From Aquimarina mycalae (GTDB taxonomy: Bacteria > Bacteroidota > Bacteroidia > Flavobacteriales > Flavobacteriaceae): 64,000 nt of DNA. The notes below the pieces were generated by a model. That model was not told the DNA's origin and did no database searches. It saw only the letters and a program-made list of their open reading frames with translations. This document shows, one piece after another, positions 8,619 to 17,561 of this stretch (its first letter is position 1; every line of letters begins with the position of its first letter). Made by a program: the position numbers and the translations under genes. The stretch covers positions 186,001-250,000 of the forward strand of contig NZ_JARYGY010000005.1 of the NCBI RefSeq assembly GCF_029906345.1, written 5' to 3'.

Positions 8619-11114
8619 ATGCGAAAATTACTTTTTGTAATACCTTTTAGTATTCTGTTTTTACATATTGCCGTAGCGCAACAACCTGAAAAACTTAATG
8701 CCGTTGAAATTCATGAAGCCATTAAAAAACTTAATTTTTTAGGCTCTGTTTTATATGTTGCTGCTCATCCCGATGATGAAAATACGAGACTGATATCCTA
8801 TATGGCTAATCAGATAAAAGCCAGAACAGCATACTTATCTCTTACCAGAGGCGATGGAGGACAAAATCTAATTGGACCAGAAATAAGGGGGTTACTAGGA
8901 GTAATAAGAACACAAGAACTATTAGCTGCTCGTCGCACAGATGGAGGTGAACAAATGTTTACTCGAGCAAATGATTTTGGATACTCTAAACATCCAGATG
9001 AAACTTTAGCTATCTGGGATAAAAAAGAAGTATTGAATGATGTTGTTTGGGCAATACGAAAATTTCAACCAGATGTTATTATCAATCGTTTTAACCATAG
9101 AACTCCAGGAAGCACTCATGGTCATCATACTTCTTCTGCAATGTTGAGTGTAGAAGCTTTTGATATGGTTGCTGACAAAAATATATATCCTGCACAATTA
9201 AAACATGTTGATATTTGGCAACCAAAACGATTATTCTTTAATACATCTTGGTGGTTTTACGGAAGCAGAGAAAATTTTGAAAAAGCAGATAAATCAAATC
9301 TTTTAGAATTTGACACAGGTGTTTATTATTCTGATTTAGGACTTTCTAATACAGAAATCGCATCACTAAGTCGTAGTCAGCATAAATCACAAGGATTTGG
9401 AAGTACAGGAACTCGAGGAACGCAAACAGAGTATATAGAATTAATAAAAGGAGAATTACCTAAAGACAGAACAAATATTTTTGAAGGTATCGACACCTCT
9501 TGGAACCGAGTTGTTGGAGGAAAAGCTATTGGCGATATCCTTTATCAGGTAGAAAGAGATTTTGATTTTAAAAACCCTGCTCGCTCCATCACTCAATTAG
9601 TAAAAGCGTACCAGCTAATTAATAAACTTGAAAACGCACATTGGAAAAAAATTAAATCCAAAGAAATCAAAGATATTATTGTTGCAACCGCTGGACTTTA
9701 TCTGGAAGCTGTTAGCAAAGAGTCATACACTACAAACAGTAATGAGATTACAATTAATATAGAAGCTATAAACAGAAGCGCAGCTCCCATTATCTTAAAA
9801 TCTATTGAAATTTCCAGTATTGGTGTTTCTAAAAACATTGATATTCCTTTAGAGAATAATAGTAAGAAGAATTATGAATTAAAAGGAAAAATTACTAATA
9901 CAGATTATACTTCTCCATATTGGTTAAAAGACAAAGGTACTTTGGGAATGTATAAGGTTTCGGATCAAAAATTAATAGGAACTCCTGAAACCAATCATCA
10001 CACAAAAGCAGTGTTCAATATTGAGATACTTGGCACTCCTATTTCTTATCAAAAAGATATTATATATAAGACCAATGATCCTGTAAAAGGTGAAGTTTAT
10101 AAACCTTTTGAAATCATTCCTGCGGTTTCGGCGAGTATAAAGGATAAAGTTATTATTTATGCAAATGGTCCAGCAAAACAAATCCCAGTTATATTAAAAG
10201 CAGGAAAACCAAATCTCGAAGGAAGTGTTTCTCTATCACATCCAGATGGATGGACGGTTTCACCAGAAAGTATCGAATTTAACTTAAGCCAAAAAGGAGA
10301 AGAAAAAACGTTAGTTTTTACACTTACTGCTCCAAAAAATCAAAGTGAAGGATACATATCACCAAAAGTAAACCTTCAAGGGAAAACGTATTCTGATGAA
10401 GTTATTACTATTGATTATGATCACATACCATTTCAAACAGTAGTGCTTCCGTCTGAAACGAAGGTAGTTCGATTAGATATACAAAAAAAAGGACAAAACA
10501 TAGGATATATCGAAGGTGCAGGAGACATCGTTCCAGAAAGCTTACAACAAATCGGATATCAAGTAACCAAAATCTCTCCTGAATCAATATCGGAAGCTAC
10601 ATTAAAACCATTTGATGCTATTGTTGTAGGGATAAGAGCTTATAATACTGTAGAAGAATTAAAATTCAAACAGAAACATCTTTTAAAATATGTTGAAAAT
10701 GGTGGAAACCTTATTATTCAATATAATACAAGTCATCGATTAAAGGTCAAAGAAAATCTGGGACCTTACCCTCTAAAATTATCCAGAGATCGCGTTACCA
10801 ACGAAAATGCAACCATAAAACTATTAGCAACTGATCATCCAGTATTGAATACTCCTAACAAAATTACAAGTAAAGATTTTGATGGTTGGGTACAAGAACG
10901 TGGATTATATTTTCCTAATGAATGGTCTGATGAATACACTCCTATTTTAGCATCAAATGACAAAGGTGAATCTGAAAAAAAAGGAGCACTACTGGTATCC
11001 AAATACGGAAAAGGATACTATGTATATACTGGATTAAGCTTCTTTAGAGAATTTCCTGCTGGTGTATCGGGAGCCTATCGCCTATTTGCGAATATGCTTT
11101 CCCTGGGAAAGTAA
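8619..11114 (+). CDS. Secreted PIG-L family deacetylase with C-terminal ThuA/glutaminase-like domain
   Basis: The 831-residue protein has a signal peptide (cleavage after VAQQ, residue 21). Its N-terminal LmbE/PIG-L domain carries the zinc motif AHPDDE at 49-54 and the later His ligand in THGHHTS near 168. PIG-L enzymes remove N-acetyl groups from amino sugars and related amides. The middle (about 370-600) looks like Ig/beta-sandwich modules. The last 220 residues form a Rossmann-like region (FDAIVVGIRAYN, ENGGNLIIQYNTSH) resembling ThuA/glutamine-amidotransferase-type carbohydrate-binding domains. The 831-residue, multidomain form is typical of Bacteroidota. It is flanked by two sodium symporters, so a periplasmic deacetylation step coupled to uptake is plausible, though inferred. 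Confidence 0.85.
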   Translation: MRKLLFVIPFSILFLHIAVAQQPEKLNAVEIHEAIKKLNFLGSVLYVAAHPDDENTRLISYMANQIKARTAYLSLTRGDGGQNLIGPEIRGLLGVIRTQELLAARRTDGGEQMFTRANDFGYSKHPDETLAIWDKKEVLNDVVWAIRKFQPDVIINRFNHRTPGSTHGHHTSSAMLSVEAFDMVADKNIYPAQLKHVDIWQPKRLFFNTSWWFYGSRENFEKADKSNLLEFDTGVYYSDLGLSNTEIASLSRSQHKSQGFGSTGTRGTQTEYIELIKGELPKDRTNIFEGIDTSWNRVVGGKAIGDILYQVERDFDFKNPARSITQLVKAYQLINKLENAHWKKIKSKEIKDIIVATAGLYLEAVSKESYTTNSNEITINIEAINRSAAPIILKSIEISSIGVSKNIDIPLENNSKKNYELKGKITNTDYTSPYWLKDKGTLGMYKVSDQKLIGTPETNHHTKAVFNIEILGTPISYQKDIIYKTNDPVKGEVYKPFEIIPAVSASIKDKVIIYANGPAKQIPVILKAGKPNLEGSVSLSHPDGWTVSPESIEFNLSQKGEEKTLVFTLTAPKNQSEGYISPKVNLQGKTYSDEVITIDYDHIPFQTVVLPSETKVVRLDIQKKGQNIGYIEGAGDIVPESLQQIGYQVTKISPESISEATLKPFDAIVVGIRAYNTVEELKFKQKHLLKYVENGGNLIIQYNTSHRLKVKENLGPYPLKLSRDRVTNENATIKLLATDHPVLNTPNKITSKDFDGWVQERGLYFPNEWSDEYTPILASNDKGESEKKGALLVSKYGKGYYVYTGLSFFREFPAGVSGAYRLFANMLSLGK

Positions 11115-11145
11115 TCAATAAAACTAACAAATAATAACAATAGAT

Positions 11146-11256
11146 ATGAATGGTCCGAATGGAAAAATTGTATGGAAAAAACTGTACACTGCCTTATTGA
11201 TTGCCAATGCAGTTTATATTCTGATATTTTATTGGATAACAACCGCCTATTCATAA
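11146..11256 (+). CDS. 36-residue single-pass membrane microprotein between deacetylase and symporter
   Basis: ATG at 11146 and TAA at 11254-11256 give 36 residues. A short polar N-terminus (MNGPNGKIVWKK) is followed by one hydrophobic helix, LYTALLIANAVYILIFYWI, and a short tail. The frame sits 31 bases after the PIG-L stop and 28 bases before the symporter start, so it fits exactly in the operon gap. Its Trp/Tyr-rich helix boundaries look like a genuine membrane segment. Other SSS symporters are known to have tiny partner subunits (for example YhdT with PanF), so an accessory subunit of the downstream transporter is a reasonable inference. Confidence 0.65.
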   Translation: MNGPNGKIVWKKLYTALLIANAVYILIFYWITTAYS

Positions 11257-11284
11257 TTCATAACTCATAACTTATCCTTAGCAT

Positions 11285-13000
11285 ATGCAACTTATAGACT
11301 GGATCGTATTAGGTGGAACCTTATTATTTATTGTTTTATACGGAGCTTGGAAAACCCGAGGAAGCGCAACCGTAAAAGATTATATTCGTGGAGGAAATGA
11401 AGCAAAATGGTGGACCATAGGCTTATCTGTTATGGCAACACAAGCAAGTGCGATAACGTTTCTTTCTACTCCAGGACAAGCCTTTCATTCTGGGATGGGT
11501 TTTGCTCAATTTTATATCGGAATGCCTATAGCTATGATAATCATATGCGTTATTTTTATTCCTCTTTTTCACAAATTGAATGTATATACAGCCTATGAAT
11601 ATTTAGAAAGTAGATTCGACCTAAAAACAAGAACACTTACAGCTACTTTATTTTTGGTTCAGAGAGGTTTGGCAGCTGGTATTACCATATTCGCTCCTTC
11701 TATTATTTTATCAGCCGTTTTGGGGTGGAACCTTACTGTTTTAAATATAATCATTGGGTTTTTAGTTATTATTTATACCGTTTCAGGAGGTACCAAAGCC
11801 GTAAGCGTTACACAAAAACATCAGATGGGAATCATTTTTATAGGAATGTTTATTACCTTCTTTATAATTATCAGTTATCTCCCAGACGGAATTACATTTT
11901 CTAAAGCATTAGATATCGCTGGAGCTAGTGGAAAAATGAACGTCATTGATTTCACACTTACTAAAGATAGTTTACTTAATAATAGATACACTTTTTGGAG
12001 TGGAATTATTGGAGGTACCTTTTTATTCCTATCCTATTTCGGTACCGATCAAAGTCAGGTACAGCGATACTTATCTGGTAAATCTATTAAAGAAAGTCAA
12101 TTAGGACTTCTATTCAATGGACTACTCAAAGTGCCTATGCAATTTTTCATATTACTAGTAGGAATAATGGTATTTGTGTTTTATCAATTTAATCAGGCTC
12201 CGTTAAATTTTAATCCTGCTGCCAAAGAAGTAATTGTAGACTCTCCTTATCATGAAGAATACAAAGCGTTAGAAAATCAACTATTTGTTATTCAAGAAGA
12301 AAAAGAAAAATTCATTAATGACCATATTTCAACAAAGGGAGCTGAAAGTATCAGAAAATCAGAAGCGAAAAATTATATTGAAAAATTAAATATAAAAGAA
12401 ACAGAAGCTAGACAGGCTGCCAAAGATCTAATTAAGAAAGCAAATCCAGAAGTAGAAACCAATGATAAAGATTACGTTTTTATACATTTTATCCTTAATA
12501 ATCTACCTAAAGGACTGATAGGCTTGTTACTTGCAGTTATTCTGTCTGCAGCAATGTCATCTACCGCCTCAGAATTGAATGCATTAGCATCTACAACAGT
12601 AATAGATCTTTATAAAAGAAATGTGGGAGAAAAAAGTGAGAAACACTATGTAGTAGCTACTATGTTTTTTACATTATTATGGGGAATATTAGCGATTATT
12701 GTTGCTTGCTTTGCCAACCTATTCGAAAACTTAATCGAATTAGTAAATATCATTGGATCAATTTTTTATGGAAATGTGTTAGGGATTTTTATGCTTGCTT
12801 TCTTTATTAAATATGTACAAAGCAATGCTACTTTTATCGCAGCATTAATCACTCAGGTAATCGTTACTATTGGATGGTACTATGATTGGATGCCATACCT
12901 CTGGTTAAATTTGTTCGGATGCTTATTAGTTATGTTTATTGCTATTATTTTACAATCAATTATCCCTACTAAAAATATTAACCCAGAAACACAAGTATAG
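11285..13000 (+). CDS. Sodium:solute symporter (SSS family), 571 residues, with a cytoplasmic helical insert
   Basis: This transporter has about 13-14 hydrophobic segments. SSS signatures include KDYIRGGNEAKWW near residue 32, WTIGLSVMATQASAITFLSTPGQ, and GLLLAVILSAAMSSTASELNALAST near 415-438, the sodium-site helix. Between residues about 310 and 400 it has a charged, coiled-coil-like loop (EKEKFINDHIS, ESIRKSEAKNYIEKL) not found in the upstream symporter. Such long inserts occur in a Bacteroidota subgroup of SSS proteins. It directly follows the 36-residue membrane peptide and ends at a strong terminator. The substrate is unknown; N-acetylated or amino sugars are suggested only by the adjacent deacetylase. 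Confidence 0.87.
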   Translation: MQLIDWIVLGGTLLFIVLYGAWKTRGSATVKDYIRGGNEAKWWTIGLSVMATQASAITFLSTPGQAFHSGMGFAQFYIGMPIAMIIICVIFIPLFHKLNVYTAYEYLESRFDLKTRTLTATLFLVQRGLAAGITIFAPSIILSAVLGWNLTVLNIIIGFLVIIYTVSGGTKAVSVTQKHQMGIIFIGMFITFFIIISYLPDGITFSKALDIAGASGKMNVIDFTLTKDSLLNNRYTFWSGIIGGTFLFLSYFGTDQSQVQRYLSGKSIKESQLGLLFNGLLKVPMQFFILLVGIMVFVFYQFNQAPLNFNPAAKEVIVDSPYHEEYKALENQLFVIQEEKEKFINDHISTKGAESIRKSEAKNYIEKLNIKETEARQAAKDLIKKANPEVETNDKDYVFIHFILNNLPKGLIGLLLAVILSAAMSSTASELNALASTTVIDLYKRNVGEKSEKHYVVATMFFTLLWGILAIIVACFANLFENLIELVNIIGSIFYGNVLGIFMLAFFIKYVQSNATFIAALITQVIVTIGWYYDWMPYLWLNLFGCLLVMFIAIILQSIIPTKNINPETQV

Positions 13001-13015
13001 TAATATTAAAAAACT

Positions 13016-13048
13016 AAAAAATCCCGATAGTAAAAATCGGGATTTTTT
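13016..13048 (+). terminator. Rho-independent terminator closing the symporter operon
   Basis: AAAAATCCCGAT (13017-13028) pairs with ATCGGGATTTTT (13036-13047) and is followed by further T. It lies 16 bases after the symporter stop and also faces the convergent gene at 13066. Confidence 0.85.
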
Positions 13049-13065
13049 AGTTTGGAGCAATATTA

Positions 13066-13398
13066 TTAATGATGCGCAATTGCCTCGGATCGATAAGAAT
13101 ATAGTTTCTTTTGAAACATACGATACTTTTTCATTACTCCTACGATCTCATCACCTATATCCTTTGGAAACTTCATAGAATCTTTTATCATATCAGAAGC
13201 CCTATTAATGGTATATTTTAACTTACGACCACTATTATCTAACTCTAAATACTGCTCATGCATTGCTGGCGTACATGGTTCACATCGATATGAATGTAAC
13301 TCAGTAAGCATTACAGAAAGTTCATTTTTCATACGACTTAATTTATGCGTATGTGTCTCTCGACTAGTAGATTCTTTTGAAGTAATTTGATTTTTCAT
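13066..13398 (-). CDS. Hypothetical helical protein with a CEPC motif
   Basis: The 110-residue soluble protein is mainly helical: a Ser/Thr/His-rich N-terminus (about 1-20), then long helices (LSRMKNELSVMLTELHSY; KKYRMFQKKLYSYRSEA). A Cys-x-x-Cys pair (RCEPCTP, about 39-44) sits at the turn between the first and second helix and could be a redox or metal site. There is no signal peptide or membrane segment. The gene stands alone, convergent with the symporter operon. I do not recognise a family and assign no function. Confidence 0.55.
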   Translation of the reverse strand: MKNQITSKESTSRETHTHKLSRMKNELSVMLTELHSYRCEPCTPAMHEQYLELDNSGRKLKYTINRASDMIKDSMKFPKDIGDEIVGVMKKYRMFQKKLYSYRSEAIAHH

Positions 13399-13629
13399 TG
13401 CGGTTAGGTTTTAAAAGTGAGTACTTTAAATTTAATAAAAATTGACGATAGATCAAAAATCTTTGACCATATCACTATCTGTTTTGCATTTACATCAAAA
13501 AATCAAGCTCATAATTAAGAAATATCGAAAAAACATCTTTAGTTACTTATCTCAATAATATAAAAGTTATTGAGCAGATTATAGGTTTTAAAGAACAAAT
13601 CCTTTAAATATTTGTAATTTTAATACACT

Positions 13630-14610
13630 ATGAATCAAAAAAAGAATTATAACTGGGGAATCATTGGTTGTGGTAAAATTGCTCATAAATTTGCAGAAGA
13701 TCTAAAAAAAGTTCCTGGAGCTGTTTTATTTGCAGTAGCTAGTCGTAGCCTCAAAAAAGCTAAAGATTTCGGAGAACTACATAATGTTTTCACCTGTTAT
13801 GGAAGTTATGAGGAACTTACCCATAATCCTGAAGTAGATGTCATCTATATAGCAACACCGCACGTATTTCATTCTGAAAACACATTAATGTGTATTCAGA
13901 ATAAAAAAGCTACACTTTGTGAAAAACCTTTTGCAATGAATCTATACCAAGTAGAAGAAATGATTCTTGCAGCAAAAAAAAACAGCACTTTTTTAATGGA
14001 AGCTCTATGGACCTATTTCTTGCCTCATTATGAGTATGCATTAGATATTATTGCATCTAAAAAACTTGGGAACGTAGTAAAACTAAAAGCAGATTTCGGG
14101 TTTGATAGTGCGTTTAATCCAGAAAGTAGATTATTTAATAAAAAACTAGGAGGAGGAAGTCTATTAGATGTAGGAATCTATCCCTTATTTGCTGCTCTAA
14201 CTACCTTAGGATATCCCGATAAAATAGAAGCTACAGCCAGTTTTTCGAAAACTGGAGTTGATGAACAGTGCAATGTACTTCTCACCTATAAAAACAATGT
14301 TGAAGCATCATTACATAGCTCTATTACCAAAGAAACAAATACAGAAGCTATTATTGAATTAGAAAAAGGCACTATTACCATCAATAGCCGTTTTCATGAA
14401 CCTTCATCTGTTACCATTACTCAAAATGGAATTTCTACACTTCATAAATTTCCTGTGGACACAAATGGTTATAGTTATGAAGCCATACATGTACAAAAAA
14501 TGTTACAACAAGGAAATACAGAAAGTACTATTATGTCTTTTGAAAAAAGCGTTCAATTGATACGATTACTTGATACTGTAAGAGAAAAAATTGATTTACA
14601 TTATGATTAA
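13630..14610 (+). CDS. Gfo/Idh/MocA family NAD(P)-dependent oxidoreductase
   Basis: The 326 residues have an N-terminal Rossmann fold starting with WGIIGCGKIAHKFAEDL (GxGxxA dinucleotide motif, about 8-20), the family motif CEKPFAMN near 96-103 whose Lys helps catalysis, and a C-terminal alpha/beta substrate domain with GGGSLLDVGIYP (about 174-185). That C-terminal motif is typical of the dihydrodiol-dehydrogenase/glucose-fructose-oxidoreductase-like branch. The family oxidises or reduces sugars and polyols. The gene is single, 230 bases from its nearest upstream neighbour. The substrate is unknown. Confidence 0.88.
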   Translation: MNQKKNYNWGIIGCGKIAHKFAEDLKKVPGAVLFAVASRSLKKAKDFGELHNVFTCYGSYEELTHNPEVDVIYIATPHVFHSENTLMCIQNKKATLCEKPFAMNLYQVEEMILAAKKNSTFLMEALWTYFLPHYEYALDIIASKKLGNVVKLKADFGFDSAFNPESRLFNKKLGGGSLLDVGIYPLFAALTTLGYPDKIEATASFSKTGVDEQCNVLLTYKNNVEASLHSSITKETNTEAIIELEKGTITINSRFHEPSSVTITQNGISTLHKFPVDTNGYSYEAIHVQKMLQQGNTESTIMSFEKSVQLIRLLDTVREKIDLHYD

Positions 14611-14667
14611 TTAGGTACAAAACACTATGTTAAAGAAATGTTTTTTTTTACAAAATGTAAAAAATAC

Positions 14668-14698
14668 TTTACTTTTAGTAAAAAAATATTTACTTTTG
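14668..14698 (+). promoter_or_regulatory. Promoter with two TTTACTTTT repeats 21 bases apart (possible operator)
   Basis: TACTTTTG at 14691-14698 fits TAnnTTTG. TTTACTTTT occurs at 14668-14676 and again at 14689-14697, exactly 21 bases (two helical turns) apart; the second copy overlaps the -7 element. An inverted AGTAAAAAA lies between them. The layout fits autoregulation by the HTH protein encoded at 15181, which is inference. Confidence 0.5.
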
Positions 14699-14723
14699 AA
14701 TCATTAATCAAAAATCGAACAAG

Positions 14724-15191
14724 ATGAAATATTTATTATCGAACAAATTTAAAAAGCCTGGTTGGGTTTTATTTATTATTGGAATCATTTTTGGGATTAT
14801 TCTTTTAATAAAAGACTTAGAATCAAACTTCATTGAAACTAAAGTCATTTCTTTATTTCACAATGGAGCTTTCTCTAAAACTAACAATGGTATCATTAGT
14901 ATTATTACGAATGATATTGTTGATGAATTAATTACCATTATAATTATCATAGGGGGTTTAATGGTAAGCTTTTCTAAAGAAAAGATAGAAGATGAGTTTA
15001 TTTCTAAAATACGATTAGATTCCTTAACATGGGCTATTTTAGTGAATTACGGTATTTTGTTATTTGCAACAATATTCATATATGACATGCAATATTTCAA
15101 TGTATTGATTTACAACATGTTTACTCCTATATTGATATTTATTCTCCGATTTAACTATGTAGTTTATAAAAAACCTAATCATGAAGAATAA
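14724..15191 (+). CDS. Four-helix membrane protein paired with an HTH regulator
   Basis: The 155-residue protein has four hydrophobic segments (about 12-28, 69-86, 107-121, 126-144) and no signal peptide. It resembles the small membrane proteins that usually precede a YozG/YgzD-like Xre regulator. The last 11 bases overlap the start of that regulator (ATGAAGAATAA), indicating translational coupling. In such pairs the membrane protein may sense the envelope or simply be the regulated product; neither is established here. I do not recognise a specific family. Confidence 0.7.
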   Translation: MKYLLSNKFKKPGWVLFIIGIIFGIILLIKDLESNFIETKVISLFHNGAFSKTNNGIISIITNDIVDELITIIIIIGGLMVSFSKEKIEDEFISKIRLDSLTWAILVNYGILLFATIFIYDMQYFNVLIYNMFTPILIFILRFNYVVYKKPNHEE

Positions 15192-15381
15192 TATAAAAGT
15201 TGAGAGAGCAATTCATGATCTTACCCAAGCAGATTTGGCTGCGAAGATTGGAGTAAGCAGACAAACTATTAATGCTATGGAAAAAAACAAATATGTTCCT
15301 TCCACCGTTTTAGCATTGAAAATTGCAAAATTATTCAATAAATCAGTAGAGGAAGTTTTCTTTTTGGATAGTGAAGATTAA
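15181..15381 (+). CDS. Xre-family transcriptional regulator, YozG-like
   Basis: The 66 residues form one helix-turn-helix domain: LTQADLAAKIGVSRQTINAMEKNKYVPS is a textbook Xre DNA-binding region, followed by ALKIAKLFNKSVEEVFFLD, the usual C-terminal helix of this short class. The gene overlaps the upstream membrane protein by 11 bases, so the two form one unit. Autoregulation through the TTTACTTTT repeats at 14668-14697 is a likely but untested role. Confidence 0.88.
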   Translation: MKNNIKVERAIHDLTQADLAAKIGVSRQTINAMEKNKYVPSTVLALKIAKLFNKSVEEVFFLDSED

Positions 15382-15395
15382 TTCATTAAAAAACA

Positions 15396-15425
15396 AAAGC
15401 GTTCGACTATCATATCGAACGCTTT
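15396..15425. terminator. Bidirectional terminator
   Basis: AAAGCGTTCGA (15396-15406) pairs perfectly with TCGAACGCTTT (15415-15425) around an 8-base loop. It lies between the convergent ends of the Xre gene (15381) and the DUF2911 gene (15452). Confidence 0.85.
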
Positions 15426-15451
15426 AATATTTGTGTAAAGAAAAAGGATGC

Positions 15452-16291
15452 TTACTTAGCTCCCCATTCAGCAAGTGAATCTTTGTTTAATTTTACATAG
15501 TCAGCATTTCCTGCCTTTTCTGCAAGCTCTAAAGAAGTCTTAGCAGCTTTAACAGCACCATCTTTATCTCCTGTTTTTGCCAAGATTAAAGAATGTTGTC
15601 TATGGTACCAAAAAGCATCACCTCTACCAGCTACCGCTTTTTCTATATGTTCTTTAGCTTTAGCGTAGTCTTCAGTATCCTTAAAAAACACTGCCGCTTG
15701 ATAGTGATCATTTGCAGATGGTCCAGCCATAACTTTTTCAATACTCTCGGATGCTATTTCCTTAGTAGGAACAGTAATCTTAACAGCAGCTTCTGTTTTT
15801 TCCCATATAAAATTTAAATGAGCACTATCCATTGTGAAGTCACTAAACATTAGCGTAAAAGTCTCTACACTAAATGGTAATGCATTTGCTTTTACTTTTA
15901 TTGTTGCAGCAACCTTAGAGTCATCCCATTCTCTTGGAGTTCCCCAGTTATTAGCGTCGCTATAAAAAACAACCTCCCAACTTTCTTTTCCTGGTTTTGT
16001 AAAAATTGCATAAGTTCCCTTTTTAAGTGGGCTATCTCCAACTTTTACATCATCACTAAAGGTAATCTGTGTATTTTTGTTAGCACCTGTTCTCCATAAT
16101 TTATCAAATGGTACAAGGTTTCCAAAAATGGTACGTCCCTTCATACTTGGTCTAGAGTATTCTACCGAAACATCTGTTAACCCAACTACTTGTTCTATTT
16201 TAGAAGAAGGACTAGGCTGAGGTGTTTTTATCTGTGCTTCAATTCCAAACGATAGTAAAGCTGCAGATACAAATAAGATGATCTTTTTCAT
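15452..16291 (-). CDS. Secreted DUF2911 protein with C-terminal TPR-like helices
   Basis: The 279-residue protein has a signal peptide (cleavage near IEAQI, residue 20). The DUF2911 domain covers about 22-175, with its hallmark segments SVEYSRPSMKGRTIFG, LWRTGANKNTQI and LKKGTYAIFTKPG. Residues 190-279 are helical and rich in Ala/Lys (YQAAVFFKDTEDYAKAKEHI; ILAKTGDKDGAVKAAKTSLE), like two to three TPR units. DUF2911 proteins are common in Bacteroidota and have no established function. It is monocistronic and probably periplasmic. Confidence 0.85.
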   Translation of the reverse strand: MKKIILFVSAALLSFGIEAQIKTPQPSPSSKIEQVVGLTDVSVEYSRPSMKGRTIFGNLVPFDKLWRTGANKNTQITFSDDVKVGDSPLKKGTYAIFTKPGKESWEVVFYSDANNWGTPREWDDSKVAATIKVKANALPFSVETFTLMFSDFTMDSAHLNFIWEKTEAAVKITVPTKEIASESIEKVMAGPSANDHYQAAVFFKDTEDYAKAKEHIEKAVAGRGDAFWYHRQHSLILAKTGDKDGAVKAAKTSLELAEKAGNADYVKLNKDSLAEWGAK

Positions 16292-16387
16292 TGTGTTTAA
16301 ATTTAGTCTATTAATTAGTATTACTAGTAACGAAAATAATAATTACGCATACATTTAGAGTTAACAAAAACTTAAAATAACTAGTGT

Positions 16388-16395
16388 TATATTTG
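16388..16395 (+). promoter_or_regulatory. Promoter -7 element TATATTTG before the aquaporin gene
   Basis: An exact TAnnTTTG match lies 17 bases before the ATG at 16413, which would give a very short leader. The -33 position shows only TTA. Confidence 0.55.
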
Positions 16396-16412
16396 CTATC
16401 ATTTCTAAACAT

Positions 16413-17075
16413 ATGTGGCGTAAATATATATCTGAAGCAATAGGAACTTTTACCATGGTATTTTGTGGTACAGGAGCAATGACAATTAATGAAGTTACTG
16501 GTGGTGATGTTACACATGTAGGTATCGCGGTTACTTGGGGACTTGTAGTAATGGCTATGATTTATGCATTTGGAGATATTTCGGGAGCTCACTTTAATCC
16601 TGCAGTTACGATTGCTTTTGCGTATGCCAAAAAGTTCAAATGGAAAGAAGTTCCGAAGTATATTATCGCTCAGTTTATTGGAGCAATTGCGGCTAGTAGC
16701 ATTTTATTGTTTCTATTTCCTGATAGTGAATTCTTAGGAGGAACTTTGCCTTCTTTTGATGACTTAAGAGCTTTTATTTTAGAAATTCTTCTTACCTATT
16801 TTTTAATGCTTGTCATCATTAACGTTTCTACTGGATCGAAAGAAGTAGGTATGATGGCTGGAATCGCTATCGGCGGTGTAGTGCTTCTGGAAGCAATGTT
16901 TGCAGGTCCTATGACCAATGCCTCTATGAATCCAGCAAGATCATTCGGTCCAGCATTATTATCTGGGCATTGGGAACACCAATGGTTATATATGACTGCT
17001 CCAATAATAGGTGCTATCCTTGCGGTAATGACTTGTAAAGTCACAAAATCTGACAACTGTTGCAAGGATTGTTAA
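16413..17075 (+). CDS. Aquaporin (MIP family channel)
   Basis: The 220-residue protein has six membrane helices and both half-helix signatures: HFNPAVT near residue 61 and SMNPARSFGPAL near 172. After the second NPAR the residue is Ser, as in water-selective aquaporins; glycerol facilitators have Asp there. So a water channel is more likely than a glycerol facilitator. The N-terminus begins directly with the first helix (WRKYISEAIGTFTMVFCGTGA). The tail is Cys-rich (CKVTKSDNCCKDC), which is unusual and might bind metal. The gene has its own promoter. Confidence 0.9.
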   Translation: MWRKYISEAIGTFTMVFCGTGAMTINEVTGGDVTHVGIAVTWGLVVMAMIYAFGDISGAHFNPAVTIAFAYAKKFKWKEVPKYIIAQFIGAIAASSILLFLFPDSEFLGGTLPSFDDLRAFILEILLTYFLMLVIINVSTGSKEVGMMAGIAIGGVVLLEAMFAGPMTNASMNPARSFGPALLSGHWEHQWLYMTAPIIGAILAVMTCKVTKSDNCCKDC

Positions 17076-17158
17076 ATTAAATACAATTTTTTATTCTTTT
17101 AGTATTTCAAAATTCATTTGATTTAACATATCTTTATAATAATATTAAGTTTCCCCCA

Positions 17159-17515
17159 ATGGAATTATACACCAATGACTTTTGTACAGTAGAGTTGTAT
17201 GAAAAATTTGTTATCGTAACAATTAATGAAGACGTTACCTTAACTCTCGATAGAGCAAATATTATTAGAAAAAAGCTTCGCTCCCATTATGGAGAAAAAA
17301 GCTTTCTAATGATTTCTTATAGAAAACACAACCATCAAGTATCTTCTGAAGTATATAGACAAGGACAACTAACTAATATGAAAGGGTTAGCAATTGTATC
17401 GAAGGAAAAAACAGATCGTGACAAAGCGATTATGGAACAGAAGTTATTTGACAAATCATTTGCTTTTTTTGAAAACCTGGAAGAAGCTAAATCATGGGCC
17501 GAATCTTATTTCTAG
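17159..17515 (+). CDS. STAS/SpoIIAA-like domain protein
   Basis: This small soluble protein of 118 residues has alternating strands and helices (FVIVTINEDVTLTLDRANIIRK; KSFLMISYRKH; GLAIVSKEK; LFDKSFAFFENLEEAKSWAESYF). The pattern and the C-terminal EEAKSWAESYF helix match STAS-like proteins common in Flavobacteriaceae, which fold like anti-sigma antagonists but often have no known partner. No kinase or sigma gene is adjacent. The family assignment is from overall pattern, so it is moderate. Confidence 0.6.
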   Translation: MELYTNDFCTVELYEKFVIVTINEDVTLTLDRANIIRKKLRSHYGEKSFLMISYRKHNHQVSSEVYRQGQLTNMKGLAIVSKEKTDRDKAIMEQKLFDKSFAFFENLEEAKSWAESYF

Positions 17516-17561
17516 ATTTTTTTGTTTATGTATTTTAATTATTTATTAAACAAAATGATTG

